Source: Streptomyces angustmyceticus
GTDB taxonomy: Bacteria > Actinomycetota > Actinomycetes > Streptomycetales > Streptomycetaceae
Assembly (NCBI RefSeq): GCF_019933235.1
Contig: NZ_CP082945.1
Location: 1,116,001 to 1,180,000, forward strand
DNA: 64,000 bases
Direction: 5' to 3'
The position numbers were made by a program, and so were the translations under genes. Shown piece after piece: positions 39,970 to 48,915 of the stretch; position 1 is the first letter of the stretch, and every line of letters starts with the position of its first letter. Under the pieces are notes generated by a model. That model searched no databases and was not told the origin of the DNA. It saw nothing but the letters and a program-made list of their open reading frames with translations.

Positions 39970-42903
39970 ATGCCCCTGCTGGAGCCGGATCCGCGGGCCC
40001 TGCGCCCCACCACCGCCGCGCGCCCCGCCCACGACCGGGTGGCCGGCCACCGGGCCACCGGCACCCCCGGGCCGCTGCGCGGCGACCTGATCGCGCTGCT
40101 CGGCCCGGACAAGGTGCTCCACAAGGTCTCCGACCTGGTCCGCTACGCCTCCGACGCCAGCCCGTACCGCTTCGTCCCGCAGGTCGTGGTGATCGCCGAG
40201 GACCTCGACGACATCTCCGCGGTCTTCTCCTACGCGCACGGCAAGGGCCGCAAGGTCGTCTTCCGGGCCGCCGGGACCTCCCTCAACGGCCAGGCACAGG
40301 GCGAGGACATCCTCGTCGACGTCCGCCGGCACTGGAGCGGGATCCAGGTGCTCGACAATGGCGCCCGCGCCCGGATCCGGCCCGGCACCACCGTGCTGCG
40401 CGCCAACACCACCCTGGCCCGGTACGGCCGGCTGCTCGGGCCCGACCCGGCCAGCGCCGTCGCCTGCACCCTGGGCGGGGTGGTCGCCAACAACGCCTCC
40501 GGGATGACGGCCGGCACCACCCGCAACTCCTACCGGACGCTGGCCTCGGTCACCCTCGTCCTGCCGTCGGGCACGGTCGTGGACACCGCTCAGCCGGACG
40601 CCGACGCGGAACTGGCGCGGGCCGAGCCGGCGCTGTGCGCGGGCCTGCTGGCGCTCAAGGCGGAGATCGAGGCGGACGCGGAGCTGGTGGCCCGCATCCG
40701 CGCCAAGTACCGGATCAAGAACACCAACGGCTACCGCCTGGACGCCTTCCTGGACGGCGCGACACCGGTGGAGATCCTGCGCGGCCTGGCGGTCGGCTCC
40801 GAGGGCACCCTCGGCTTCATCGCCGAGACGGTCTTCGACACCCTGCCGCTGGACCGCCACACCTCCAGCGCCCTGCTGTTCTTCCCGACGCTGAGCGCCG
40901 CCGCCGCGGCCGTCCCGCGGTTCAACGCGGCCGGCGCGCGGGCCGTGGAGCTGATGGACGGCAATACGCTGCGCGCCTCGGTGAGCGTGGCGGGGGTCCC
41001 GGCCGACTGGGCGGCGCTGCCCGGGGAGACGGCCGCGCTGCTGGTGGAGTTCCGGGCGCCCGACGAGGCCGCGCAGGAGGCGTACGAGCGGGCCGCGGCC
41101 CAGGTGCTGACGGAACTGGAGCTGGTCGCCCCGGTCGCGTCCGTCAGCAACGCCTTCACCCGGGACCCGGCGGTCATCGGCGGCTACTGGAAGGCCCGCA
41201 AGGCGTTCGTGACCGCGGTGGGCGGCAGCCGGCCGGCCGGTACGACCCTGATCACCGAGGACTTCGCGGTACCGCCGGAGCGGCTCGCCGAGGCCTGTAC
41301 GGCCCTGCTGGAGCTGCAGCGCCGGCACGGCTTCGACGCGGCCGTCGCGGGCCACGCCGCCCACGGCAACCTGCACTTCCTGCTCGCCTTCGACGCGGCG
41401 GACCCGGCGGACGTGGCGCGCTACGCCGCCTTCATGGACGCGTTCTGCCGGCTGGCCGTCCGGCGCTTCGACGGCTCGCTGAAGGCGGAACACGCCACCG
41501 GCCGCAACATCGCCCCGTTCCTGGAGCTCGAATGGGGCCCGCGGGCCACGGAGTTGATGTGGCGGATCAAGGAGACCGTGGACCCGCACGGCATCCTCGC
41601 TCCGCGCGTCCTGCTCGACCGCGATCCGCGGGCGCATCTGCGCGGGCTGAAGACCATCCCGCCGACCGAGGACCCGGCCGACCCGTGCATCGAGTGCGGC
41701 TTCTGCGAACCGGCCTGCCCCAGCGGGGACCTGACCACCACGCCCCGCCAGCGGATCGTGCTGCGCCGCGAGATGCAGCGCCAGCCGGCCGGCTCCCCCG
41801 TCACCGCCGCGCTGGTGGACGCGTACGGCCATGACGCGGTGGACACCTGCGCCGGCGACTCCGTGTGCCAACTGGCCTGCCCGGTGGGGATCGACACCGG
41901 CGCGCTGATGAAGGACCTCCGGCACCGGCGCCACTCGCCGCGCGAGGAGTGGGCGGCCGCTCAGTGCGCCCAACGGTTCGGGGCCGTCGAGAAGGCGGCC
42001 CGGCTGGCGGTGGCCGCCGCCGACCGGGTCGGCGACCGGGTGACGGGGGCACTGACCAGGGCCGCCCGCAAGGCGGTGCGCCCCGACCTGGTGCCCGAGT
42101 GGCTCCCGCAGGTCCCCGGCCCGGCGGCACGCACCCTGCCCGCGACCCGGCGGGCGGGGGCGGCCGCGGTCTACTACCCGGCGTGTGTGAACCGGATCTT
42201 CGGCGGACCCGCGGGGCACCGGGGGCCGTCGCTGCCGGAGGCGGTGGTGGCGGTGTCGCGGCGGGCGGGCCGGCCGGTGTGGATCCCGCCGGACGTGACC
42301 GGGACCTGCTGCGCCACCATCTGGCACTCCAAGGGCTACGAGCGCGGCAGCACCGTGATGGCCAACCGCATCGTCGAGGCGGCCTGGGGGTGGACGGCCG
42401 GCGGCAGTCTGCCGCTGGTGGTGGACGCGTCCTCCTGCGCCCTGGGACTCGCCCGGGAGGTCGTTCCGTATCTGACGCCCCGCAATGCCGCGCTGCACGC
42501 CGAACTCACCGTCGTCGACTCGGTCGTCTGGGCCGCCGAGGAGCTGCTGCCGCGCCTGGAGACGGTCCGCCCGGTCGGCTCGGCGGTGCTCCATCCCACC
42601 TGTTCCCTGCAGCACTTGGGGGCGGAGGCCCAGTTGCGCCGGGTCGCCGAGGCGTGTGCGCGGGAGGTGGTGGTGCCGGACGACGCGGGCTGCTGCGCCT
42701 TCGCCGGTGACCGGGGGATGCTGCACAGGGAGCTGACGGAGTCGGCCACCGCGAAGGAGGCGGCCGAGGTGACCGCGCGGCACTTCGACGCGCATCTGTC
42801 GTCGAACCGGATGTGCGAGATCGGCATGGACCACGCGACGGGGGGCCGGGGCTACGCCTCGGTCCTCCTGGCGTTGGAGCGGGCCACCCGCCCGGCTCCC
42901 TAG
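39970..42903 (+). CDS. FAD-linked oxidase with Fe-S domains, D-lactate dehydrogenase type
   Basis: A 977-residue fusion. Residues 35-290 form the PCMH-type FAD domain (FRAAGTSLNGQAQGEDILVD, LGGVVANNASGMTAGTTRNS), followed by the FAD-oxidase C-terminal domain (AAHGNLHFLLAFD, EHATGRNIAPFLELEWG). A two-cluster ferredoxin domain comes next (CIECGFCEPACP at 573-584, then CAGDSVCQLACPVG), and a C-terminal CCG cysteine-rich domain ends the protein (CCATIWHSKG, CCAFAGDRG). This order matches the long D-lactate dehydrogenase/glycolate-oxidase-like proteins that feed electrons to quinones. GGAGGAGAG lies eight bases before the ATG. Confidence 0.9.
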   Translation: MPLLEPDPRALRPTTAARPAHDRVAGHRATGTPGPLRGDLIALLGPDKVLHKVSDLVRYASDASPYRFVPQVVVIAEDLDDISAVFSYAHGKGRKVVFRAAGTSLNGQAQGEDILVDVRRHWSGIQVLDNGARARIRPGTTVLRANTTLARYGRLLGPDPASAVACTLGGVVANNASGMTAGTTRNSYRTLASVTLVLPSGTVVDTAQPDADAELARAEPALCAGLLALKAEIEADAELVARIRAKYRIKNTNGYRLDAFLDGATPVEILRGLAVGSEGTLGFIAETVFDTLPLDRHTSSALLFFPTLSAAAAAVPRFNAAGARAVELMDGNTLRASVSVAGVPADWAALPGETAALLVEFRAPDEAAQEAYERAAAQVLTELELVAPVASVSNAFTRDPAVIGGYWKARKAFVTAVGGSRPAGTTLITEDFAVPPERLAEACTALLELQRRHGFDAAVAGHAAHGNLHFLLAFDAADPADVARYAAFMDAFCRLAVRRFDGSLKAEHATGRNIAPFLELEWGPRATELMWRIKETVDPHGILAPRVLLDRDPRAHLRGLKTIPPTEDPADPCIECGFCEPACPSGDLTTTPRQRIVLRREMQRQPAGSPVTAALVDAYGHDAVDTCAGDSVCQLACPVGIDTGALMKDLRHRRHSPREEWAAAQCAQRFGAVEKAARLAVAAADRVGDRVTGALTRAARKAVRPDLVPEWLPQVPGPAARTLPATRRAGAAAVYYPACVNRIFGGPAGHRGPSLPEAVVAVSRRAGRPVWIPPDVTGTCCATIWHSKGYERGSTVMANRIVEAAWGWTAGGSLPLVVDASSCALGLAREVVPYLTPRNAALHAELTVVDSVVWAAEELLPRLETVRPVGSAVLHPTCSLQHLGAEAQLRRVAEACAREVVVPDDAGCCAFAGDRGMLHRELTESATAKEAAEVTARHFDAHLSSNRMCEIGMDHATGGRGYASVLLALERATRPAP

Positions 42904-42951
42904 CGGCCTTTTCGCAACCGTCCCTTCGCCGTCGCCCTTACGCGCCCCGGG

Positions 42952-42992
42952 CCGCACCCGCCGGCCGGGAAGACCCCGGCCGGCGGGTGCGG
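42952..42992. terminator. Bidirectional hairpin terminator between converging genes
   Basis: Perfect 18-base arms (42952-42969 and 42975-42992) with a 5-base loop, between the D-lactate-dehydrogenase-type gene and the alpha-amylase gene, which run towards each other. Confidence 0.85.
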
Positions 42993-43002
42993 ACACCGGC
43001 CG

Positions 43003-44373
43003 TCAGCGTGTGACGTGCAGCGCCACCGCGCCCTTGGCCGGGACCGAGAGCTGCGCCTTCCCGTCGTTCCCGACGGTGACGGTGTGGCCGTCGCAGGAGG
43101 ACGGCGCGGCCGCGACGACATCGCAGTACGTGCCGGCGGGCAGCGAGGTGGCGAAGGTGCGGTGCAGTGCGGCGTCGCCGTTGTTGAGGGCCACGAACCC
43201 CTTGCCGCCCCGGCCGAAGGCGAGGGCGTTGCCCCCGTCGTCCCACCAGTCCGTCAGCTCGGCCGAGCCCACCGCGTTGCGGAACCCGACCATCCCGGTG
43301 ATCGCCTGCTTGGCGTGCTCGTTGGTCCAGCCGCCGCTGCCGGCGGGCGGTCCGGCGTCCTTGTCGGACCACTCGTAGCCGGAGTAGACGTTCGGCGAGC
43401 CGTAGGGCGAGGCCAGCATGAAGACGTTGGCGAGGGTGTAGGCGGCGCCGTCCTTGTAGGTCAGCGTGGAGCCGTTGCGCTCGGTGTCCCAGTTGTCGAC
43501 GAAGGTGCGGGCCTTGTCACTGCCGAGCTTGCCGTCGGCGACGGACTTCAACTGGGCGAGGTTGCCGCTCTGGAAGGCGCTCTTGAGGTGGGTGCCGTAG
43601 CGGAACTCGTCGACATCGCCGATGCCGGTGTACTCCTCGGGCCGCACCGCCTCGCCCTCGCCGTGGATGACCTCCTGCACCCAGTAGCCGGGGTCGCGCA
43701 TCTTGCCCTTGATGGCGGCGAGGTCGGTGGCGGAGATGTGCTTGGCGGCGTCCACCCGCAAGCCGTCCACGCCCAGCGACCGCAGGTCGTCGAGGTAGCG
43801 GGCGATCGTGGTGCGGACGTGGTCGCTGCCGGTGTCGAGGTCGGCGAGCCCGACGAGTTCGCAGTTCTGGACGTCGTCGCGGTTGGTGTAGTCGGAGATG
43901 CTCTTCCGGCAGCCGTGGAAGTCCTTGTCCTCGTAGGAGCCGGGGTAGCGGTACTTGCTGTACCGGGTGCCTCCGGTGCCCGTACCGGATCCGGCCGCCA
44001 TGTGGTTGATGACGGCGTCGGCGATGACCTTGACGCCCGCGCCGTGGCAGGCGCTGACCATGGAGGAGAACGCGTTCCGGTCGCCCAGCCGCCCGGCGAT
44101 CTTGTAGCTGACGGGCTGGTACGAGGTCCACCACTGGCCGCCCTCGATGTGCTCGGAGGCGGGCGAGACCTCGACATAGCCGTAGCCGGCCGGGCCCAGC
44201 TGCTTGCTGCAGGCCCTGGCGACGTCCGCGTACTTCCACTCGAACAGCGTGGCGGTGACGGTCTTTTCGCCGGGCGGGGCGGCCTGCGAGGACCACGGCG
44301 CGTAGGCGGCGAGGCCGGCCGCTGCCAGTACGCCGGCCAGCGCGCCGCCCAGCACACGGGAACGTTGCTGCAT
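43003..44373 (-). CDS. Secreted alpha-amylase (GH13)
   Basis: A 456-residue extracellular glycosidase. A signal peptide ([20 protein letters not shown], with likely cleavage after SSQA) leads into the GH13 barrel: [38 protein letters not shown] (nucleophile Asp), WVQEVIHG (acid/base Glu) and [11 protein letters not shown] (transition-state Asp). A C-terminal beta domain follows. No starch-binding CBM20 is present, so this is the short actinobacterial form. AAAGGAG precedes the ATG. An inverted repeat at 44496-44528 upstream may be a sugar-responsive operator. It hydrolyses internal alpha-1,4 bonds of starch. Confidence 0.93.
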   Translation of the reverse strand: MQQRSRVLGGALAGVLAAAGLAAYAPWSSQAAPPGEKTVTATLFEWKYADVARACSKQLGPAGYGYVEVSPASEHIEGGQWWTSYQPVSYKIAGRLGDRNAFSSMVSACHGAGVKVIADAVINHMAAGSGTGTGGTRYSKYRYPGSYEDKDFHGCRKSISDYTNRDDVQNCELVGLADLDTGSDHVRTTIARYLDDLRSLGVDGLRVDAAKHISATDLAAIKGKMRDPGYWVQEVIHGEGEAVRPEEYTGIGDVDEFRYGTHLKSAFQSGNLAQLKSVADGKLGSDKARTFVDNWDTERNGSTLTYKDGAAYTLANVFMLASPYGSPNVYSGYEWSDKDAGPPAGSGGWTNEHAKQAITGMVGFRNAVGSAELTDWWDDGGNALAFGRGGKGFVALNNGDAALHRTFATSLPAGTYCDVVAAAPSSCDGHTVTVGNDGKAQLSVPAKGAVALHVTR

Positions 44374-44495
44374 TGTGCGCTCCTTTTCATGGGGCACGGC
44401 AGAACGCACCGCGCCCACGAGTGCAGCCACGCGCCAGGCTGCCATGGGGGGATTTCGCCTCGGAGCCTGCCGTTTACCGCGCGGACACGTCAAGG

Positions 44496-44528
44496 CTTTC
44501 CGCAAGGCTTTTCAGCGACTTGCGAAAG
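44496..44528. promoter_or_regulatory. Inverted repeat upstream of the amylase gene, possible operator
   Basis: CTTTCCGCAAG and CTTGCGAAAG form an imperfect inverted repeat around a 12-base spacer, 123-155 bases before the amylase start. CTTGC/GCAAG half-sites are typical of LacI-type maltose regulators in Streptomyces; assignment to MalR is inference. Confidence 0.5.
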
Positions 44529-44702
44529 ACATCGGCGGCGGCAGCTCCGGCGTTGCCCCGGGCCGTCCGTGAGTGCGGCGAAGAGTCCAAGAATGCCGCA
44601 TCAAGAGTCCAATCGGCCCTCTTGTGCCCCAGGCCGTCGGCCGACAGGGTCCTGACCGAGGTTCACGTATGCCCCGGCACACCACCGCTCCCTGGAGGAC
44701 CG

Positions 44703-46136
44703 ATGAACGAGGCACCTTCGCAGAACCACGACCCCGACGAGGCGGGCCCGAGCCGCCGTTCGGTCCTGTGGACCGCCGGAGCGGCGGGCGCCGGGCTGGG
44801 GCTCGGCGGCCTGGCCACCGGGCAGGCCGCGGCCGCCGCACCCGCGTCGGCGGACTCCGCGGCGGCCGCCGGCGCCGCCCCGGGCACCCGCGCCACCACC
44901 ATGATCGGGGTGCCGTTCGAGCGGCGCGGCACCGTACGCGTCGGCATCATCGGGCTGGGCAACCGCGGCGGCAGCATGATCGACCTCTTTCTCGCGATGC
45001 CGGGCGTCCGCGTCGTCGCCCTGTGCGATCCGGTGAAGGACAAGACCGCCAAGGCCGCCAAGAAGGTCACCGCCGCGGGGCAGCCCGCGCCCGCCGTCTA
45101 CACCAACGGCGACCACGACTTCGAAAACCTCTGCAAGCGCGGCGACATCGACTTCGTCTACGCGGCCACGCCGTGGGACTGGCACTTCGAGATGGCGAAG
45201 ACGGCGATGCTCAACGGCAAGCACGTGGGCGTGGAGTGCCCCCTCGCACTGCGTCTGGACCAGCTGTGGGAGCTGGTCCACCTCTCCGAGCGCACCCGCA
45301 GACACTGTATGCAGCTGGAGAACTGCTGCTACGGCAGGAACGAGATGCGGGTGCTGCGGATGGCCCATGCGGGCCTGTTCGGCGAGCTGTTGCACGGCGC
45401 CGGCGCGTACATCCACGACCTGCGCGGCCTGATGTTCGACCCCAAGTACTACGAGGGGCCGTGGCGGCGGCTGTGGCACACCCGGCTGCGCGGCGACCTC
45501 TACCCCAACCACGGTTTCGGCCCGGTCGCCAACTACATGGACCTCAATCGCGGGGACCGCGCCGTACGCATCTCCAGCGTCGGCACCCCGGCCCTGGGGC
45601 TGGCCGCGTACCGCAAGGACCACATGCCGGCCGGCGACCCCAGCTGGAAGGAGTCGTACATCGGGAGCGACCGGACGATCAGCCTCGTGCAAACCGCCAA
45701 GGGGCGGGTGATCCGGCTGGAGCACGATGTCTCCACCCCGCACCCCTACAGCCGGATCAACAGCCTCGGCGGCACCAAGGGCCTCTTCGAGGACTACCCC
45801 GAGCGGATCTATCTGGAGCCGGACCAGAACAACGACGAGTGGGGCGACTTCACCAAGTACGCGGAGTGGGACCACTGGCTCTGGAAGGAGCACGCCAATC
45901 CGCCCGGCGGGCACGGCGGCATGGACTACATGCTGGTCTTCCGGCTGACGCAGTGCATGCGGCTCGGCCTCGTACCGGACTTCGACGTCTACGACGCGGC
46001 GACCTGGACCGCGCCGGTGCCGCTGAGCGACCTCTCCCTCAAGGCGAACGGCGCCCCGCAGGAGATCCCCGACTTCACCCGCGGACTGTGGAAGAAGGCG
46101 CGGCCGGGGATGGATTCGGCCAAGCCGGAGGAGTGA
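44703..46136 (+). CDS. Tat-exported Gfo/Idh/MocA oxidoreductase (GH109-like)
   Basis: A 477-residue protein. The twin-arginine signal [20 protein letters not shown] directs export. The NAD-binding start is [20 protein letters not shown], followed by [40 protein letters not shown]. Conserved later motifs include [40 protein letters not shown] and [14 protein letters not shown], which are characteristic of GH109 alpha-N-acetylgalactosaminidases that use NAD as a bound cofactor. CTGGAGGACC precedes the ATG. It is divergent from the amylase, so the pair may form a small glycan-use island. Confidence 0.88.
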   Translation: MNEAPSQNHDPDEAGPSRRSVLWTAGAAGAGLGLGGLATGQAAAAAPASADSAAAAGAAPGTRATTMIGVPFERRGTVRVGIIGLGNRGGSMIDLFLAMPGVRVVALCDPVKDKTAKAAKKVTAAGQPAPAVYTNGDHDFENLCKRGDIDFVYAATPWDWHFEMAKTAMLNGKHVGVECPLALRLDQLWELVHLSERTRRHCMQLENCCYGRNEMRVLRMAHAGLFGELLHGAGAYIHDLRGLMFDPKYYEGPWRRLWHTRLRGDLYPNHGFGPVANYMDLNRGDRAVRISSVGTPALGLAAYRKDHMPAGDPSWKESYIGSDRTISLVQTAKGRVIRLEHDVSTPHPYSRINSLGGTKGLFEDYPERIYLEPDQNNDEWGDFTKYAEWDHWLWKEHANPPGGHGGMDYMLVFRLTQCMRLGLVPDFDVYDAATWTAPVPLSDLSLKANGAPQEIPDFTRGLWKKARPGMDSAKPEE

Positions 46137-46160
46137 GCGGCGGGGGCCGGCTTCCGGCCC

Positions 46161-46286
46161 GGGGCCCGGAGACGGGGCGGGGCCCGGAGACGGGGCGGGG
46201 CCCGGAGACGGGGCGGGGCCCGGAGACGGGGCGGGGCCCGGAGACGGGGCGGGGCACGGAGACGGGGCGGGGCCCGGAGACGGTCC
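46161..46286. repeat. Seven tandem copies of an 18-bp repeat
   Basis: The unit GGGGCCCGGAGACGGGGC starts at 46161 and repeats every 18 bases. Copy six has one base change and the last ends GGTCC. It lies between the 3' ends of the converging Gfo/Idh/MocA and DctA genes, 25 bases after the first stop. Confidence 0.95.
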
Positions 46287-46339
46287 GGGCCCGGCGGGCG
46301 GCGGTGCGCCGGCCGGGCCCGTCGCTCGTCGCCCGTCGC

Positions 46340-47737
46340 TCAGGTGTCGCGGGTGGTGACGGAGGCGGCGCCGCCCGGCTCGGCCGTTGCCTCCCGCGGC
46401 TCCTGCCGGTCACCCGCCCGGTCGGCTGACGCGGTCCCCGGCAGCTCGCCGTTCAGGACCTTCTTCGCGGTCACCCGGTCCAGTGCGCCCTCCCAGCGGG
46501 AGACCGCGAAGACCGCGACACAGTTGCCGAGCAGATTGGTCGCCACCCGCATGGAGTCCATGATCCGGTCGACGCCGAGCAGCAGGGCGACCGCGCCGGC
46601 CGGGATGACGCCCAGCGCCGAGGCCGTCGCGGACAGCGCGAGGAACGCCGAACCCGGCACGCCCGCCATGCCCTTGCTGGTCAGCATCAGTACCAGGACC
46701 ACGGTGATCTGCTGGCCGAGCGACAGGTCGACGCCGATGGCCTGGGCGATGAAGAGCGTGCCGAGGGAGAGGTAGATCGAGGCGCCGTCGAGGTTGAAGG
46801 AGTAGCCGGTCGGCAGCACCAGACCCACCGCGTCGTCCCGGCAGCCCGCCGCGCGCAGCTTCTGCATCATCCGCGGCATCACGGTCTCGCTGGAGCCGGT
46901 GCCGAGCGCCAGCAGCAGTTCCTCACGGGTGTAGCGGACGAACTTCCACAGGCTCAGCCCGGTGACGATCCTCAGCGCGCAGCCGAGCAGCACGAGGAAG
47001 GCCAGCGCGACCCCGTAACAGGCCGCGATCAGCTTCCCGTACGTCGACATCGCGCCCAGGCCGTACTCCCCCACCAGGTGGGCGGTGGCGCCGAGGACCG
47101 CGAGCGGGGCCAGCCGCATCAGGAAGCCGACGACGGCGAACACGACATCCTGTGCCTGCTCGATCAGCGGCAGGATCTGCGGCACCTTCGTCTGCCCGAG
47201 GTGCAGCAGCGCGGCGCCCACCAGGCAGGCCAGCACCAGGACTTGCAGCAGCGAGTTCTCGGCGAACGCGCCGACCGCGCTGTCCGGCAGCGACTCCAGG
47301 ACGAACTGGGCGGCGGAGGGCAGGTGCCCGCCGCCCGTCCGGGCATCCACCGCGCCCTTGTCCAGGGATGCCGGGTCGATGTGCATCCCGGCTCCGGGCG
47401 CGAAGACATTGCCGGCCAGCAGGCCGACGACGAGCGCGACGCTGGTCGCCACCTCGAACCAGATCAGCGCCTTGACCCCGATCCGGCCGAAGGCCCTGAG
47501 GTCGCCCGCCTTGGTGATCCCGGCGACGACCACGCAGAAGACCAGCGGCGCGATCATCGCCTTGATCAGGCGGACGAAGCCGTCGCCGAGCGGCTGGAGC
47601 GAGGATCCCGCCTGCGGCCACAGGCGTCCGACGAGGACACCGAGGACCAGGCCGATGAGCACCTGCGCGAACAGGCTGGTGCGCAGGAGCCGGCCTGCGC
47701 GGCGGATGAGGCTTCCGGTGGCGTGCGGCACGGGCAC
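46340..47737 (-). CDS. C4-dicarboxylate:cation symporter, DctA type
   Basis: A 465-residue DAACS-family transporter. SLFAQVLIGLVLGVLVGRLW, LGDGFVRLIKAMIAPLVFCV, GTGSSETVMPRM (re-entrant loop 1), PTGYSFNLDGASIYLSLGTL, MLTSKGMAGVPGSAFLALSA (re-entrant loop 2) and DRIMDSMRVATNLLGNCVAV (TM8 with the substrate-binding Asp, Arg and Asn) cover the family signature. The GTG start follows GGAGGAG. The last 40 residues are disordered. It imports succinate, fumarate or malate with protons or sodium. The matching Dct sensor-regulator genes are not in the neighbourhood. The name dctA is not certain, as GltP-type relatives are close. Confidence 0.9.
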   Translation of the reverse strand: MPVPHATGSLIRRAGRLLRTSLFAQVLIGLVLGVLVGRLWPQAGSSLQPLGDGFVRLIKAMIAPLVFCVVVAGITKAGDLRAFGRIGVKALIWFEVATSVALVVGLLAGNVFAPGAGMHIDPASLDKGAVDARTGGGHLPSAAQFVLESLPDSAVGAFAENSLLQVLVLACLVGAALLHLGQTKVPQILPLIEQAQDVVFAVVGFLMRLAPLAVLGATAHLVGEYGLGAMSTYGKLIAACYGVALAFLVLLGCALRIVTGLSLWKFVRYTREELLLALGTGSSETVMPRMMQKLRAAGCRDDAVGLVLPTGYSFNLDGASIYLSLGTLFIAQAIGVDLSLGQQITVVLVLMLTSKGMAGVPGSAFLALSATASALGVIPAGAVALLLGVDRIMDSMRVATNLLGNCVAVFAVSRWEGALDRVTAKKVLNGELPGTASADRAGDRQEPREATAEPGGAASVTTRDT

Positions 47738-47926
47738 TCCTCCATGGACGGATTCTGTGATGCGGAAGTGGACTTCCGCAGTCCGTCACTATGGCCGCTT
47801 GTTGTTCACCACGAAAGAGGTCGGTGCAACTTCCCCGGAAATCTTGGAGCTTGGTCCAAGGGGGAGCACAGGCCCGCCGCATGCGGGCAGGGGTGACGGC
47901 CGCGTGGACCACCACGCGGCCCGCGC

Positions 47927-48691
47927 TCAGGCCGCCAGGTGCGCCCTGTCCCCCATGACCACCACGGGGTGCCGTGCCGGATCGAGGGCGCGCAGCAGCG
48001 CCCGCATCCCGGACTTCGGGATGCTGACGCACGCGGACGTCCCGCTGCCGTGGTCCAGGTGGAGCCAGACGCCGCCGCCCTTGGACTGGCCCTGCGGGCG
48101 TGACGGGTCCAGCGGGGAGGTCCCCTTGACGCGGTTGTAGTTGATCGCGACGACGTAGTCGAAGTCGTGCCGGGTGCTCTTGGCCCAGTACGACGGCGGA
48201 GTGAACGCCGAGGAGTGCGTATAGGGCAGCTTGGCGCCGGGGTCCTGGAGCACACCGCCCGCGTCGGTCAGCGAGAACACCCCGACGGGACTCCGCTTGT
48301 CGCCCTCGTGGTGATCGGCCGTCCAGCCGCGCCGGCCGTTGTGGGCGGTCCAACTGCTGTCGCGGTCCCAGCCCTTGGCGCCCTTGTCGTACAGGACGAC
48401 GGTGGCGTCGGCGGAGTCCACGCCCTTGCCGTAGACCGCCACGACCTGCCCGGAATCGGCCGGGATCCGCGACCGCAGGGCGGTGCCGACGTCGGGGATG
48501 TTCTTGAGGTGGGTGGTGGCCGAGGCGCCGCGGGCCGGGCCGCCTGGGCGCTCCCCCTTGCCCGCGCCGTCTCCCTTGCCGTCCCCGTCCTTGCCGCCGC
48601 CCGCACCTCCGCAGCCCGCCAGAAGGACCAGTCCCGTCGCGACCGCCGCCGCCATCCGCATCGCACTGCCCGCTGTTCGCATGACCCCCAT
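47927..48691 (-). CDS. L,D-transpeptidase-family lipoprotein
   Basis: A 254-residue secreted protein with a lipobox, LVLLAGC, at the end of its signal peptide, then a Gly/Lys/Asp-rich linker of 35 residues. The catalytic YkuD domain is recognisable from GDKRSPVGVFSLTDAG, YTHSSAFTPPSYWAKSTRHD and VWLHLDHGSGTSACVSIPKS, which carries the catalytic Cys and nearby His. It resembles L,D-transpeptidase or L,D-carboxypeptidase-like proteins that act on peptidoglycan stems. ATG at 48691 is used; a second ATG three codons later is possible. Attached to the outer face of the membrane by the Cys lipid. Confidence 0.85.
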   Translation of the reverse strand: MGVMRTAGSAMRMAAAVATGLVLLAGCGGAGGGKDGDGKGDGAGKGERPGGPARGASATTHLKNIPDVGTALRSRIPADSGQVVAVYGKGVDSADATVVLYDKGAKGWDRDSSWTAHNGRRGWTADHHEGDKRSPVGVFSLTDAGGVLQDPGAKLPYTHSSAFTPPSYWAKSTRHDFDYVVAINYNRVKGTSPLDPSRPQGQSKGGGVWLHLDHGSGTSACVSIPKSGMRALLRALDPARHPVVVMGDRAHLAA

Positions 48692-48915
48692 GGTCGCACC
48701 GTCGGCCTGACGGCCTTTCGGCGCCCGGCAGCCGTTCACGGGCCGCCACACGATTGTCCGGATCGCGGGGCCACAGCGGAAAAACCGTTTGAAATCAACC
48801 CACGTCGCGGGCCAACCTTCCAGAACCTCCGCCGGAGACGAGACGGACGAGAGGGCATTCCACCTGCCGCAACGGCCTGTTGCCGCCCACCCACCACGAC
48901 TTCGCCTGGGGCATC

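Noticed and set aside
39847..42996. A 1049-codon open frame opposite the D-lactate-dehydrogenase-type gene
   Set aside because: Antisense artefact of high GC third positions; translation is Arg/Gly-rich without domains.
46161..46286. The 18-bp tandem repeat as a CRISPR array
   Set aside because: Copies are directly adjacent with no spacers.
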